NCBI GenBank assembly: GCA_029257385.1
Contig: JARIBS010000050.1
Span: 1 to 58,348, forward strand
Length of the DNA: 58,348 nucleotides
Reading direction: 5' to 3'
Source: Thiorhodococcus sp.
GTDB taxonomy: Bacteria > Pseudomonadota > Gammaproteobacteria > Chromatiales > Chromatiaceae
Below are positions 17,809 to 24,821 of the stretch, in pieces. The translations under genes were made by a program, and so were the position numbers. How positions within the stretch are numbered: the first letter of the stretch is position 1; every line of letters begins with the position of its first letter. Under the pieces are notes generated by a model, which was given only the letters and a program-made list of their open reading frames with translations, did not search any database and was not told the DNA's origin.

Positions 17809-18633
17809 TCAGTTGACGACCAGCACAATAAACAGATCGGCGATCAGGATGGCCGCAACTGCGCCGATCATGGTGCGGGTCGCCGCCTGTGCAATGCCTT
17901 CTGGATCGCGTCCGGCGGCGGTGCCGTTGACGGTCGCGATCAAGGCGATCAGGACAGAAAACAGCATCGGTTTGAGCAATGATTCGAGCAGATCGCCCGG
18001 CGTCAGCGCACGATTGAACGCATCGAGCATGAGCGCTGGTGGAAGATCGGCCACGCCCCACAGCCAGAGCGCGGCCGCGCCGAGCGTGATCAGACTCCCC
18101 CAGACAGCGAAGGCGAAGCTCATCGTCAGCATCGCCAGCAGCACCGGCCCGAGCGTGAAGCGGATCGGGTCGATCCCGTTGACCAGCAGACCGTCGATCT
18201 CACCACTCACCGCCAAGGTGGCCTGACGCACGGCCAGGGCGACCCCGGCGCGCCCGGCAACCAGAATGCCGACCAGGATCGGGACAATCTCCATCACCAC
18301 CGCATAGATCGCGGAGAGCAGAATCAGACCCGGCAGATCGATCTGGGCAAGGACGCTCTGTGTCTGGTGTCCCAGAATCAGACCGACCAGCAGGCTCACC
18401 AGGGTAATGGCGGGCAGAATGGACAGCCCGGCCTGGCGCAGCGCGGCGACAAAAGCCGGTAGATCGAGTCGCGCGCTCCCGAACAGAATCCGCACATACA
18501 GCGTCAGACAGCGGCCCAGGGCAAACCCGGCCAGGCCGATCTGCTCGACCCAGCCCGTGCGGCCTTGAAACAGTGGCCTGGACTCAATGTCACGCCGCAG
18601 CGTGTCGTTCGGTCGCGGTCTGGACATGGACAT
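17809..18633 (-). CDS. mlaE: MlaE-like ABC permease
   Basis: A 274-aa permease of the MlaE family, the membrane subunit of MCE-type lipid transporters. After an amphipathic N-terminus (GWVEQIGLAGFALGRCLTLYV) come hydrophobic helices including LSILPAITLVSLLVGLILGH and YAVVMEIVPILVGILVAGRAG. The family signature with the conserved Glu (LAVSGEIDGLLVNGIDPI) is clear. The frame is open far upstream, but ATG 18633 overlaps the stop of the RyR gene by one base (TGATG) and gives the right length. Start at 18627 is also possible. Confidence 0.9.
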   Translation of the reverse strand: MSMSRPRPNDTLRRDIESRPLFQGRTGWVEQIGLAGFALGRCLTLYVRILFGSARLDLPAFVAALRQAGLSILPAITLVSLLVGLILGHQTQSVLAQIDLPGLILLSAIYAVVMEIVPILVGILVAGRAGVALAVRQATLAVSGEIDGLLVNGIDPIRFTLGPVLLAMLTMSFAFAVWGSLITLGAAALWLWGVADLPPALMLDAFNRALTPGDLLESLLKPMLFSVLIALIATVNGTAAGRDPEGIAQAATRTMIGAVAAILIADLFIVLVVN

Positions 18634-20357
18634 CAATACTCGAAGTTCCAGCTCGGCATGGACGCGCCCTGTAACAGACCGATGCGTTTGCGCGGCGCAG
18701 CGCGGTGCTCCTGGACGCCCAGGGTCAAGACGATTTCGGACCGGGCGGCAAACCAGCGTTCCAGCGCGTCCTCGCCATCGAGCATGATGCGTCGCTCGGC
18801 CCTGGCCGCGAGTGCGAGCAGATCGCTGCGCGCCGGCGCGTCCGGCTGATCCGCGAGCACTGTATCGACCGGACCGGGCAGGAGCCAGAAAAACCCCGCC
18901 TCGGCGCGCTCCATTGCCTGCCTGACGGTCGCTCGGACATCCGGATGACTCAGCGCAGCGGCAACAATCAGCGCACGGTCGGGATAGCGCGTCAGGAGCC
19001 GTTCGAGCACCCGCTCCATCTGTCCGCGCAGACGTCGGCCAAGGCGTGTGGTGGGCGCTGGATCGGGGATGGCGACGATCAGCATCCGCACCACGCCCAG
19101 CCCGGAGCGGGCCAGCAGGGTCGGCACACCGCGCACCGCAAAGCGGTCGAGATCTTTCATCGGTTCCGAGAGCGCCGCGTAAGGGATGAGTTGTGGGTGG
19201 TGCTTGCGCGCATTGTCGCGCTCGGGCGCAAAGCGCCAGCCGTCGAGATAGCGATCGGCGGCCCAGCGCTGATGCTCGATGATGGCCAGACGCTCGACCT
19301 CCAGCGGTGCGAACGCGAAGGACTCCACCATCTCCTCGGCGACCGCCCGGCAGTCCGTAATGGCCAGCTTGGCCCAGAGATGGTCGGCCTGATGGCGGTT
19401 GGCCTGGCGGTAGGAGTGCGCGAGCCGCTCCCAGGGCTGACCGGCCGGTTCGCTTCCGGGGTCGCGCCCTTGGGCGGCGATAGTGTCGCGATAGTGCTCG
19501 TGAATAGAGCGGGCGATCTCGTCGCCGACACCGTCGAGCAGCACCCCGGCCCGGCAGGCCTCGCGTCTGTAGGAGACCGGAATGATCTGGCCGTCCCACT
19601 GCGCGACTTCACCGCTCGGGCGTGCATCCCCGACTTCGAGCAGAATCGGCGGGGAGCAGCGCTGATCGCGCGCGATGGTGCGTGCCAGGGAGCGCGCCGC
19701 CGACAGCCCGCCGACGCTGACGAAGGCCAGCGTCACCGGGGGCATCTCCGATAATGCGAGTGCGCCAAATCTCAGCTCGGCGATTTGTTCGGCCTCGGGA
19801 TACGCGGCCAGAAAGCGCGCGCCATCGGTCTCTGGGTCCGCCCCGAGCACCGTGACCCTGGGGGGCGCGTCGCCATACTGGATCAGGCGCAACGCCTGGA
19901 CCAGATAGACCAGCGCCACGGCGTCGAGTCCGGCGATAAGCAGGTGCGGCGTCTGCCCAAACAGCGCGTCCATCGCCCAGTGCAACGGCCAGCGCGCAAG
20001 CAGGGTGCGCACGGCGCGCGGCACCACGGCGAAGGTCTCCAGCCGCAGCCGATCGCTAGGCTCTAGCGGTGGAAGTGCGGGGGGCGGGTCGCTGCCGTGC
20101 ATCAGGATCACGCGCGTGATGCCCGAGCGCCAGCGTGCACGTCGCGCCCGCTGGCGCTCGATCAGATCGGCGAGGAGTTGCGTGGTATCGGGCGGCTCGG
20201 CCAGCACCAGCACCGCGTGACGAGCCGGTTTGAGCGACAGGAGTTCATCGCGCGTGAGCACGCCGACCGCGCGCCCGTCATCCATCAGCCCCTCGGCCAC
20301 AGACCCGGCGAGCGGCTCAGAGCCGTAAACGACGATGGTGGACCGGCGCAATCGCAT
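18633..20357 (-). CDS. Rossmann/RCK-like protein with RyR domain
   Basis: A 574-aa soluble protein. Residues 1-120 and about 130-260 look like two nucleotide-binding Rossmann (TrkA-N/RCK-like) units (STIVVYGSEPLAGSVAEGLM; PHLLIAGLDAVALVYLVQAL). A RyR domain is at about 340-405, seen in IIEHQRWAADRYLDGWRFA and KHHPQLIPYAALSE, matching the EH-x2-W and HPxLxPYxxL pattern of ryanodine-receptor repeats. The C-terminal 150 residues are unassigned. There is no membrane helix. RyR domains in bacteria often sit on ion-channel or RCK-type regulators, so ligand sensing is a reasonable inference. It is tied into an Mla-like operon by one-base coupling to mlaE and direct abutment with the OsmC gene. Confidence 0.75.
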   Translation of the reverse strand: MRLRRSTIVVYGSEPLAGSVAEGLMDDGRAVGVLTRDELLSLKPARHAVLVLAEPPDTTQLLADLIERQRARRARWRSGITRVILMHGSDPPPALPPLEPSDRLRLETFAVVPRAVRTLLARWPLHWAMDALFGQTPHLLIAGLDAVALVYLVQALRLIQYGDAPPRVTVLGADPETDGARFLAAYPEAEQIAELRFGALALSEMPPVTLAFVSVGGLSAARSLARTIARDQRCSPPILLEVGDARPSGEVAQWDGQIIPVSYRREACRAGVLLDGVGDEIARSIHEHYRDTIAAQGRDPGSEPAGQPWERLAHSYRQANRHQADHLWAKLAITDCRAVAEEMVESFAFAPLEVERLAIIEHQRWAADRYLDGWRFAPERDNARKHHPQLIPYAALSEPMKDLDRFAVRGVPTLLARSGLGVVRMLIVAIPDPAPTTRLGRRLRGQMERVLERLLTRYPDRALIVAAALSHPDVRATVRQAMERAEAGFFWLLPGPVDTVLADQPDAPARSDLLALAARAERRIMLDGEDALERWFAARSEIVLTLGVQEHRAAPRKRIGLLQGASMPSWNFEY

Positions 20358-20834
20358 TCAGGCCGTGGCAGGTGGTCCCGAGTCGTGCAGGATCTCGCCT
20401 TGGCGGTCCAGCACCCAGACCCGGGTGGGAATGCCTTGGCGGATGCTCGCCGTGACGACGCAAAAGTCCTCAAACAGCGTCTTGCAGCGTGCAAAGCGCG
20501 GGGACTCCTTGACCGCATCGTCGATAATCAAGCGAACCTCCAGCCCACCGATGCGCAGGCGTTTGCGTTCGGCGCGCACCAGAATGCAGGTCGCCTCTGC
20601 CCTCAGACACTGCTCGGGCGGCTCCTCTTTGAACACGCAGTAGAGCAGACTGGAACTCAGACAGTTGGCTGCTGCCGCCGCCAACATGCGCGAGGCGTTC
20701 GGTCCCTGCTGCTCGCCGAGCGGGGGCGGCTCGTCCATGAGTAGATCGGGCGTGCGTTTCCAATCGAAGGCGGCATTGATCAAAAAGCCTTCCCGCTGCT
20801 CCAGGTGGATGGTGAAACGGCCTTCTTCTGACAT
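20358..20834 (-). CDS. OsmC-family protein
   Basis: A 158-aa OsmC/Ohr-superfamily protein. The N-terminal strands (EGRFTIHLEQREGFLINAAFDW) and the helix with the single conserved Cys (LAAAAANCLSSSLLYC) are present. A second redox Cys is plausible at FEDFCVVTASI. Family members reduce organic hydroperoxides or are of unknown function. ATG 20834 follows GAGGA by six bases, and the more upstream ATG lacks such a site. The stop abuts the start of the RyR gene at 20357, so the two are co-translated. Confidence 0.88.
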   Translation of the reverse strand: MSEEGRFTIHLEQREGFLINAAFDWKRTPDLLMDEPPPLGEQQGPNASRMLAAAAANCLSSSLLYCVFKEEPPEQCLRAEATCILVRAERKRLRIGGLEVRLIIDDAVKESPRFARCKTLFEDFCVVTASIRQGIPTRVWVLDRQGEILHDSGPPATA

Positions 20835-20897
20835 GCTGTTTCCTCGTGGCTGGGACTGATGTCGCGGGGTGGTTGGGATTGGCGCACGCGCCACGTG

Positions 20898-21485
20898 TTA
20901 CGGTTCGATGCGCGTTCCCAGCACTTCCAGAAACTTGCGCATCCACTCTGGGTGGGCTGGCCAGGCTGGAGCAGTGACCAGATTACCGTCCACATAGGCG
21001 TTGGAGACATTCTCGTTGACCTCGCACCATGTGCCACCGGCGCTCTCCAGCTCGGGGCGCACGGCGGGATAGGCCGTGCAGCACTTGCCCTGGAGCGCAC
21101 CGGCTGCAGCCAGGATCTGTTGGCCGTGACAGACTGCGGCGATGGGCTTATCGCCAGCGGCGAAGTAACGCACGATCTCGATCACCCGTGGGTTCAGCCG
21201 CAGATACTCTGGCGCCCGCCCGCCCGGAATCACCAGGGCATCATACTTGGCTGGCTCGACGCTGGCGAAATCGGTGGTGATGGCGAAGTTGTGGCCTGGT
21301 TTCTCGCTGTAGGTCTGATCGCCCTCGAAGTCATGGATGGCGGTGCGCACGTAATCGCCCGGCAGCTTGTCCGGGCAGACCGTATGCACCTGATGGCCAA
21401 CCATCTGGAGCATCTGAAAAGGCACCATCGCCTCGTAATCTTCGACATAATCACCGACCAGCATCAGAATCTTTTTCACGGCCAT
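20898..21485 (-). CDS. DJ-1/PfpI family protein
   Basis: A 195-aa DJ-1/PfpI-superfamily protein with the nucleophile elbow AVCHGQQIL (Cys in the tight turn), an N-terminal flavodoxin-like strand ([19 protein letters not shown]) and the family GG ([11 protein letters not shown]). Members act as glyoxalases, deglycases or chaperones; the exact reaction is not predictable. It is the first gene of the DJ-1, OsmC, RyR, mlaE, mlaF, mlaD row, 63 bp before the OsmC gene. ATG 21485 is chosen over 21509 because homology begins there. Confidence 0.9.
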   Translation of the reverse strand: MAVKKILMLVGDYVEDYEAMVPFQMLQMVGHQVHTVCPDKLPGDYVRTAIHDFEGDQTYSEKPGHNFAITTDFASVEPAKYDALVIPGGRAPEYLRLNPRVIEIVRYFAAGDKPIAAVCHGQQILAAAGALQGKCCTAYPAVRPELESAGGTWCEVNENVSNAYVDGNLVTAPAWPAHPEWMRKFLEVLGTRIEP

Positions 21486-21630
21486 ATTTAAGTGTGCTCC
21501 ACACTGCAAGGATTGGAAGGCTCAAACTATAGCAGTTGAAAGCACCGAAACCGGACGACGAATATCAACCCCGGCGGCATTTATCGCGCGATAGCGCGCA
21601 TCTGAAACTCAGTCTGAATTCAATCGTAAT

Positions 21631-22665
21631 ATGGAAATGTCTCATCTCTGGCCCTTGCTGCGGCCACTGCTCTTTCGTCTCGACCCCGAACGTGCGCACG
21701 ACCTCGCGCTCGGCCTGCTCGCACGCTGGCCGCGGGTCTTCGCCGGAGGGAGCGCAGACGCGCGCGATCCCGACCTGGCCGTTGAGACCATGGGTCTGCG
21801 CTTTCCCAACCCCATCGGTCTGGCGGCCGGGCTGGACAAGAACGCAGCAGCCGTTCCCGCCTGGCAGGCGCTCGGGTTCGGCTTCGTCGAGGTCGGCACC
21901 GTCACCGCGCTGGCCCAGCCCGGCAATCCCAAGCCACGGCTCTTTCGACTCGCGCCGGATCGTGCACTGATCAACCGGATGGGTTTCAACAACCAGGGCG
22001 CGGAGGCGATGGGTCAGCGCCTGGAGCGGCTGCGTGCGTGTGGGCAGCCGCAGATCCCGCTCGGAATCAATCTCGGCAAATCCAAGGTCACGCCCGCCGA
22101 TCAGGCCGCAACGGACTATCGGCGCGGCTTCGAGCGGCTGGGCGAGCTGGCCGATTATGTCGTCGTCAACGTCTCAAGCCCCAACACACCGGGTCTGCGC
22201 GACTTACAGCGTGTCGATGAGGTCACGCGCATCCTCGACGCCATCCAGACGCCCAATCAGCGCCTGAGCCAAGCGCGCCCGATCCTGCTCAAGCTGGCCC
22301 CGGATCTCGCCGATGCGGATGCCATCGCCTGCGCCGAGGCCGCGCTCCAGGCCGGTTGCGCGGGTCTGGTGCTGACCAATACCACCATCCGTTTCGATGG
22401 GCTAAAAAGCCCCACCGATGGACTGAGCGGGGGGCTATCCGGCCAGCCGCTGCTGGCGCGCAGCACTGCGTTACTGCGCACGGTACGCCAGGCGCTCGGT
22501 CCCGAGCCGGTCTTGATTGGCGTCGGCGGCATCATGGAGCCAGAAGACGCACTCGCCAAACTCGACGCCGGAGCCGATCTGATCCAGGTCTACAGCGGGT
22601 TGATCTATGGCGGACCGGCGTTCGTGCCAACACTGCTTAAAGCCGTGCGGCGACGCGCGTCATAA
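21631..22665 (+). CDS. pyrD: dihydroorotate dehydrogenase (quinone), class 2
   Basis: Membrane-associated flavoenzyme of pyrimidine synthesis that oxidises dihydroorotate with quinone. It is 344 aa, the usual class 2 length. The N-terminal amphipathic helices for quinone access (LWPLLRPLLFRLDPERAHDL) precede the FMN barrel. Class 2 marks are VNVSSPNTPGLRDLQ (catalytic Ser region), LKLAPDLADADA, LVLTNTTI and the phosphate-binding IGVGGIMEPEDA. Met1 (21631) or Met3 (21637) could be the start. It is divergent from the DJ-1 gene. Confidence 0.97.
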   Translation: MEMSHLWPLLRPLLFRLDPERAHDLALGLLARWPRVFAGGSADARDPDLAVETMGLRFPNPIGLAAGLDKNAAAVPAWQALGFGFVEVGTVTALAQPGNPKPRLFRLAPDRALINRMGFNNQGAEAMGQRLERLRACGQPQIPLGINLGKSKVTPADQAATDYRRGFERLGELADYVVVNVSSPNTPGLRDLQRVDEVTRILDAIQTPNQRLSQARPILLKLAPDLADADAIACAEAALQAGCAGLVLTNTTIRFDGLKSPTDGLSGGLSGQPLLARSTALLRTVRQALGPEPVLIGVGGIMEPEDALAKLDAGADLIQVYSGLIYGGPAFVPTLLKAVRRRAS

Positions 22666-22687
22666 GCCATCCCGAACTGTTTATTTG

Positions 22688-22790
22688 TTCCAATCCTTGT
22701 TCTATTGGATTAGCCGTTGCGGCGCGGTCGTGGTGGCGGTGGTGTAGCTGGCTTTCATGCGTTTCAATCCTTGTTCTACTGGTTTTGCAC
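22688..22790. CRISPR. two-repeat CRISPR-like remnant
   Basis: Two copies of a 21-base unit start at 22688 (GTTCCAATCCTTGTTCTATTG) and 22761 (GTTTCAATCCTTGTTCTACTG), differing at two positions and 73 bp apart. GTTTCAATCCTTGTT is typical of the 5' half of many type I/III CRISPR repeats, and a 73-bp period fits a repeat of about 36 plus a spacer of about 37. The 3' halves no longer match. There is no cas gene and no third repeat, so this is at most a decayed array end. Confidence 0.45.
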
Positions 22791-22837
22791 AGGATCTGGA
22801 TGAAGGGCTTGAGGCTGCGCCGAAAAAATAGCCACCA

Positions 22838-23134
22838 CTAATCCAGAAGCCTTACGGGTGCATCCATGTCCTCGTGCAACACACGAACAATAAGCACGTC
22901 CGGATCAAGCATTTGATAAAAAACAACGTGATGCTCGACCTGCAATCTACGATACCCAGGGAGAACATGGGCATAGTTCGTGCTAAGTGACGGATGATTT
23001 ATCAGCTGTTTCATTCCTGCCTCCAACTGATCCAGGTATTTATCCGTCTGATCAACACCCCGTTCTTCGCAGGTATACATCCAAATTCCGATGAGGTCCG
23101 ATTCCGCCTTCGGTGTGATGTTCAGCTTGAGCAC
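22838..23134 (-). CDS. parE: ParE/RelE-family toxin
   Basis: A 98-aa toxin of the ParE/RelE superfamily. It opens LNITPKAESDLIGIWMYT and has the family pattern DLI-x-IW, a central YLDQLEAGMKQLINHPSL and an ending YRRLQVEHHVVFYQMLDPDVLIVRVLHEDMD. ParE members poison DNA gyrase; RelE members cleave mRNA. The YRRLQVEHHVVFY strand favours ParE. It starts at GTG 23134, inside the end of the antitoxin frame. It is the second gene of a two-gene minus-strand operon. Confidence 0.88.
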   Translation of the reverse strand: MLKLNITPKAESDLIGIWMYTCEERGVDQTDKYLDQLEAGMKQLINHPSLSTNYAHVLPGYRRLQVEHHVVFYQMLDPDVLIVRVLHEDMDAPVRLLD

Positions 23135-23387
23135 TAATTGGCGCCTTCATTCGCTTACGGCCAGCCGCCTTGATAGCGGATAGATCAAGCGGCTTGGGTT
23201 TTCCGCTTGACTCACCCTCAACGAAGGCCTGCCTCAGCATGGCAAGACGTTCTTTGGCCTGCTGATCCCTTCGGATGAGATCGCGGATATACTCACTATC
23301 ATTACCAAAGTGCCCGCTTTCAACTTGGCCTTTCACCCAGTCGTTTTGTTGTTCAGTCAGCGTGATGGTTTTCCGGTGCATGCTCAT
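23052..23387 (-). CDS. parD: ParD-type antitoxin with an unusual C-terminal extension
   Basis: Antitoxin with a ribbon-helix-helix N-terminus: KTITLTEQQNDWVKGQVESG and NDSEYIRDLIRRDQQ match the ParD pattern, which binds DNA and autoregulates. ParD proteins usually end soon after a segment like LSAIKAAGRKRMK. Here the frame runs on for another 26 or so residues and overlaps parE by 83 bp. One frame over, a TAG lies immediately at the parE GTG (TAGTG), the usual ParD-ParE junction. A one-base indel near the 3' end is therefore possible. Start at 23387 or 23381. Confidence 0.82.
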   Translation of the reverse strand: MSMHRKTITLTEQQNDWVKGQVESGHFGNDSEYIRDLIRRDQQAKERLAMLRQAFVEGESSGKPKPLDLSAIKAAGRKRMKAPISAQAEHHTEGGIGPHRNLDVYLRRTGC

Positions 23388-23489
23388 TGCTAGTGGTCCT
23401 AACGCAACAGAAGTATGACAATATCATACCGCTAGCTTGCATCGAGTCAGTGCCCGACTTCTTATCGCCCAACGTCATGCACAACCCGC

Positions 23490-23534
23490 CGCGTACTGGC
23501 TAGCGGGAGCGCAGCGACGGCTAGCCAGTACGCG
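23490..23534. repeat. perfect 15-bp inverted repeat between two toxin-antitoxin modules
   Basis: Arms 23490-23504 (CGCGTACTGGCTAGC) and 23520-23534 pair perfectly around a 15-base loop. Flanking CCCAACG (23468-23474) and CGTTGGG (23533-23539) extend the symmetry with an interruption. It lies just past the hicB stop, so it can act as a terminator of hicAB. It also resembles a mobile REP or cassette-end repeat. No T-run follows on the minus strand. Confidence 0.65.
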
Positions 23535-23545
23535 TTGGGGATCAG

Positions 23546-23758
23546 TCACGCCGCAACTTCTACCGTTTCAACAAAACTGCGAGGTTTTGGGGTTTCTTCA
23601 CCACGTTCGCGGAGATCTTCCAGGTGGATTTCGATAGCTTCTGTGATGAGTTGAAGAGCCTCTTCTTTCGTTTCCGCAGCCGCGATGCAGCCAGGAAGAT
23701 CCGGTACATAAGCGCCAAAGCTGGAATTACCTTGTTCAAGGATTACTGTGTATTTCAT
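23546..23758 (-). CDS. hicB: HicB-family antitoxin
   Basis: A 70-aa HicB-like protein with a degenerate RNase-H fold: KYTVILEQGNSSFGAYVPDLPGCIAAAETKEEALQLITEAI is the signature. It has no C-terminal DNA-binding domain, as in short HicB (UPF0150-type) antitoxins. It lies 12 bp downstream of hicA in the typical hicA-hicB order and should neutralise that toxin. Confidence 0.9.
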   Translation of the reverse strand: MKYTVILEQGNSSFGAYVPDLPGCIAAAETKEEALQLITEAIEIHLEDLRERGEETPKPRSFVETVEVAA

Positions 23759-23770
23759 AGGGGAGATCCT

Positions 23771-23959
23771 CTAGTCTCTCAGGCCAGCTTGCTTGAGCAC
23801 ATTATTCAGCGTTCCGGGAGGAACGTCGACACTGGGCTTTCCCGCCACTGTTACAGTGCCAGGTTTGGTCGGGTGGTGGAACTGACGGTGACTCCCGCGT
23901 GTGCGCACCAAAAACCATCCGTCATCCTGAAGTAATTTAATCAGTTCTTTGACTTTCAC
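23771..23959 (-). CDS. hicA: HicA-family mRNA interferase toxin
   Basis: A 62-aa toxin with the double-stranded-RNA-binding-like fold of HicA: VKELIKLLQDDGWFLVRTRGSHRQFHHP contains the catalytic His of the G-S/N-H-xx-[FY] motif, followed by TVTVAGKPSVDVPPGTLNNVLKQAGL. The frame extends upstream into a MITE, but GTG 23959 gives the standard length. A MITE begins 37 bp upstream of the start (23996), so the promoter may lie in or beyond it. Confidence 0.9.
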   Translation of the reverse strand: MKVKELIKLLQDDGWFLVRTRGSHRQFHHPTKPGTVTVAGKPSVDVPPGTLNNVLKQAGLRD

Positions 23960-23995
23960 TTGCGGTCCATTCCAAAAACGATTGATTCTATTTCG

Positions 23996-24088
23996 GGTAG
24001 TGCCCTTTTCTGTATGATTGCGCGACAATTTTACCTTATCCAATCAATACCTTAAACCAGAAGTCATCATATAGATCGGGGTACTACC
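23996..24088 (-). mobile_element. 93-bp MITE with 10-bp terminal inverted repeats (copy C)
   Basis: Starts GGTAGTGCCC (23996) and ends GGGGTACTACC (24088). Its full length and inner sequence match the element at 39016-39108 in the opposite orientation, with only scattered differences. It has no coding capacity. The ends are of the same type as the nearby IS1-family fragment at 38925-39297, so it is probably moved by that transposase. It sits between hicA and the end of the hyf-like operon. Confidence 0.8.
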
Positions 24089-24207
24089 GAAGCCTGCGGT
24101 CTCGCTATTGGCAATGCCGCATACCGAATCGACTCCGGCGGCAGCGCCAGCGCATAGCCGGCACCATCGGGTTCCTGGAGCACCAGATACGGCCATGCCG
24201 CGCTCAT
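24067..24207 (-). pseudogene. short frame after hyfI, truncated by a MITE
   Basis: ATG 24207 lies four bases after the hyfI stop and opens a frame with host-like codon use (MSAAWPYLVLQEPDGAGYAL ... PPESIRYAALPIARPQA). It then runs into the MITE, whose sequence supplies the last residues and the stop. It may be the 5' remnant of the last gene of the hyf-like operon, or a small intact gene. No family recognised. Confidence 0.35.
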
Positions 24208-24211
24208 CAAC

Positions 24212-24718
24212 TCAGCGCAATGCGGCCAGAAGCCCCTTGAGCAGATCACGCGGGGTGGGTGGGCAACCGGGGATCGTCACATCGACTGGGATGACGTTGG
24301 CGACCGCGCCGCAACTGGCGTAAGAGACGCCGAACTCACCGCCGGTGCAGGCGCAGTCTCCGGCGGCGATGACGAACTTGGGTGCGGGCGTGGCGCGCCA
24401 GGTGCGGCGCAGCGCCGTTTCCATGTGGCGCGAGACCGGTCCCGTTACCAGCAGGGCGTCGGCATGGCGCGGCGAGGCGACGAAATGCACGCCGAACCGC
24501 TCGATGTCATGGTAGGGATTGTTCAGCGCGTGGATCTCTAGCTCGCAACCGTTGCAAGAGCCGGCATCGACTTGGCGGATCGCCAGACTGCGCTTAAAGC
24601 GCGCGTCGATGCGCCGGTGCAGCTCCACGCCGATGCGTTCGAGCTTGGCATCTTCCAGATCCGGCGGCGTCTCGGTCAGGAGGCCCGTGCGCAATGATTG
24701 TTTGAGGATTCGAAACAT
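24212..24718 (-). CDS. hyfI: hydrogenase-4 small-subunit-like protein (NuoB/HyfI family)
   Basis: A 168-aa homologue of HyfI/HycG and NuoB, the electron-transfer subunit carrying the proximal [4Fe-4S] cluster. Cluster ligands are visible as Cys55 and Cys58 (GSCNGCELE), Cys122 or Cys124 (GDCACTGG) and Cys152 (PGCPPTP). ATG 24718 starts at the conserved MFRILKQSLRTG. It is the last recognisable subunit gene of the row hyfB-C-E-F-G-(CAP)-I. It keeps its cluster although the large subunit has lost most NiFe ligands, suggesting that the complex still transfers electrons. Confidence 0.9.
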   Translation of the reverse strand: MFRILKQSLRTGLLTETPPDLEDAKLERIGVELHRRIDARFKRSLAIRQVDAGSCNGCELEIHALNNPYHDIERFGVHFVASPRHADALLVTGPVSRHMETALRRTWRATPAPKFVIAAGDCACTGGEFGVSYASCGAVANVIPVDVTIPGCPPTPRDLLKGLLAALR

Positions 24719-24821
24719 CTGTATTCCAATTCCGATGTGGAGACTGCGCGCAAAGTACATGCCTCAGCCGGTCTGGCAGACTGGCGTCTATTCGTGCGCT
24801 ACGGGCGTGTCCCGCGCTCTG

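Noticed and set aside
18634-19599. Long minus-strand extension of the MlaE frame
   Set aside because: Lies fully inside the RyR gene in another frame and is Arg/Ala/Gly-rich shadow sequence; ATG 18633 gives the family-length permease.
23468-23540. attC site between the two toxin-antitoxin modules
   Set aside because: GCCCAAC fits one attC core, but the partner GTTGGGG breaks the consensus and the perfect palindrome lacks the unpaired bases of real attC sites; kept only as an inverted repeat.
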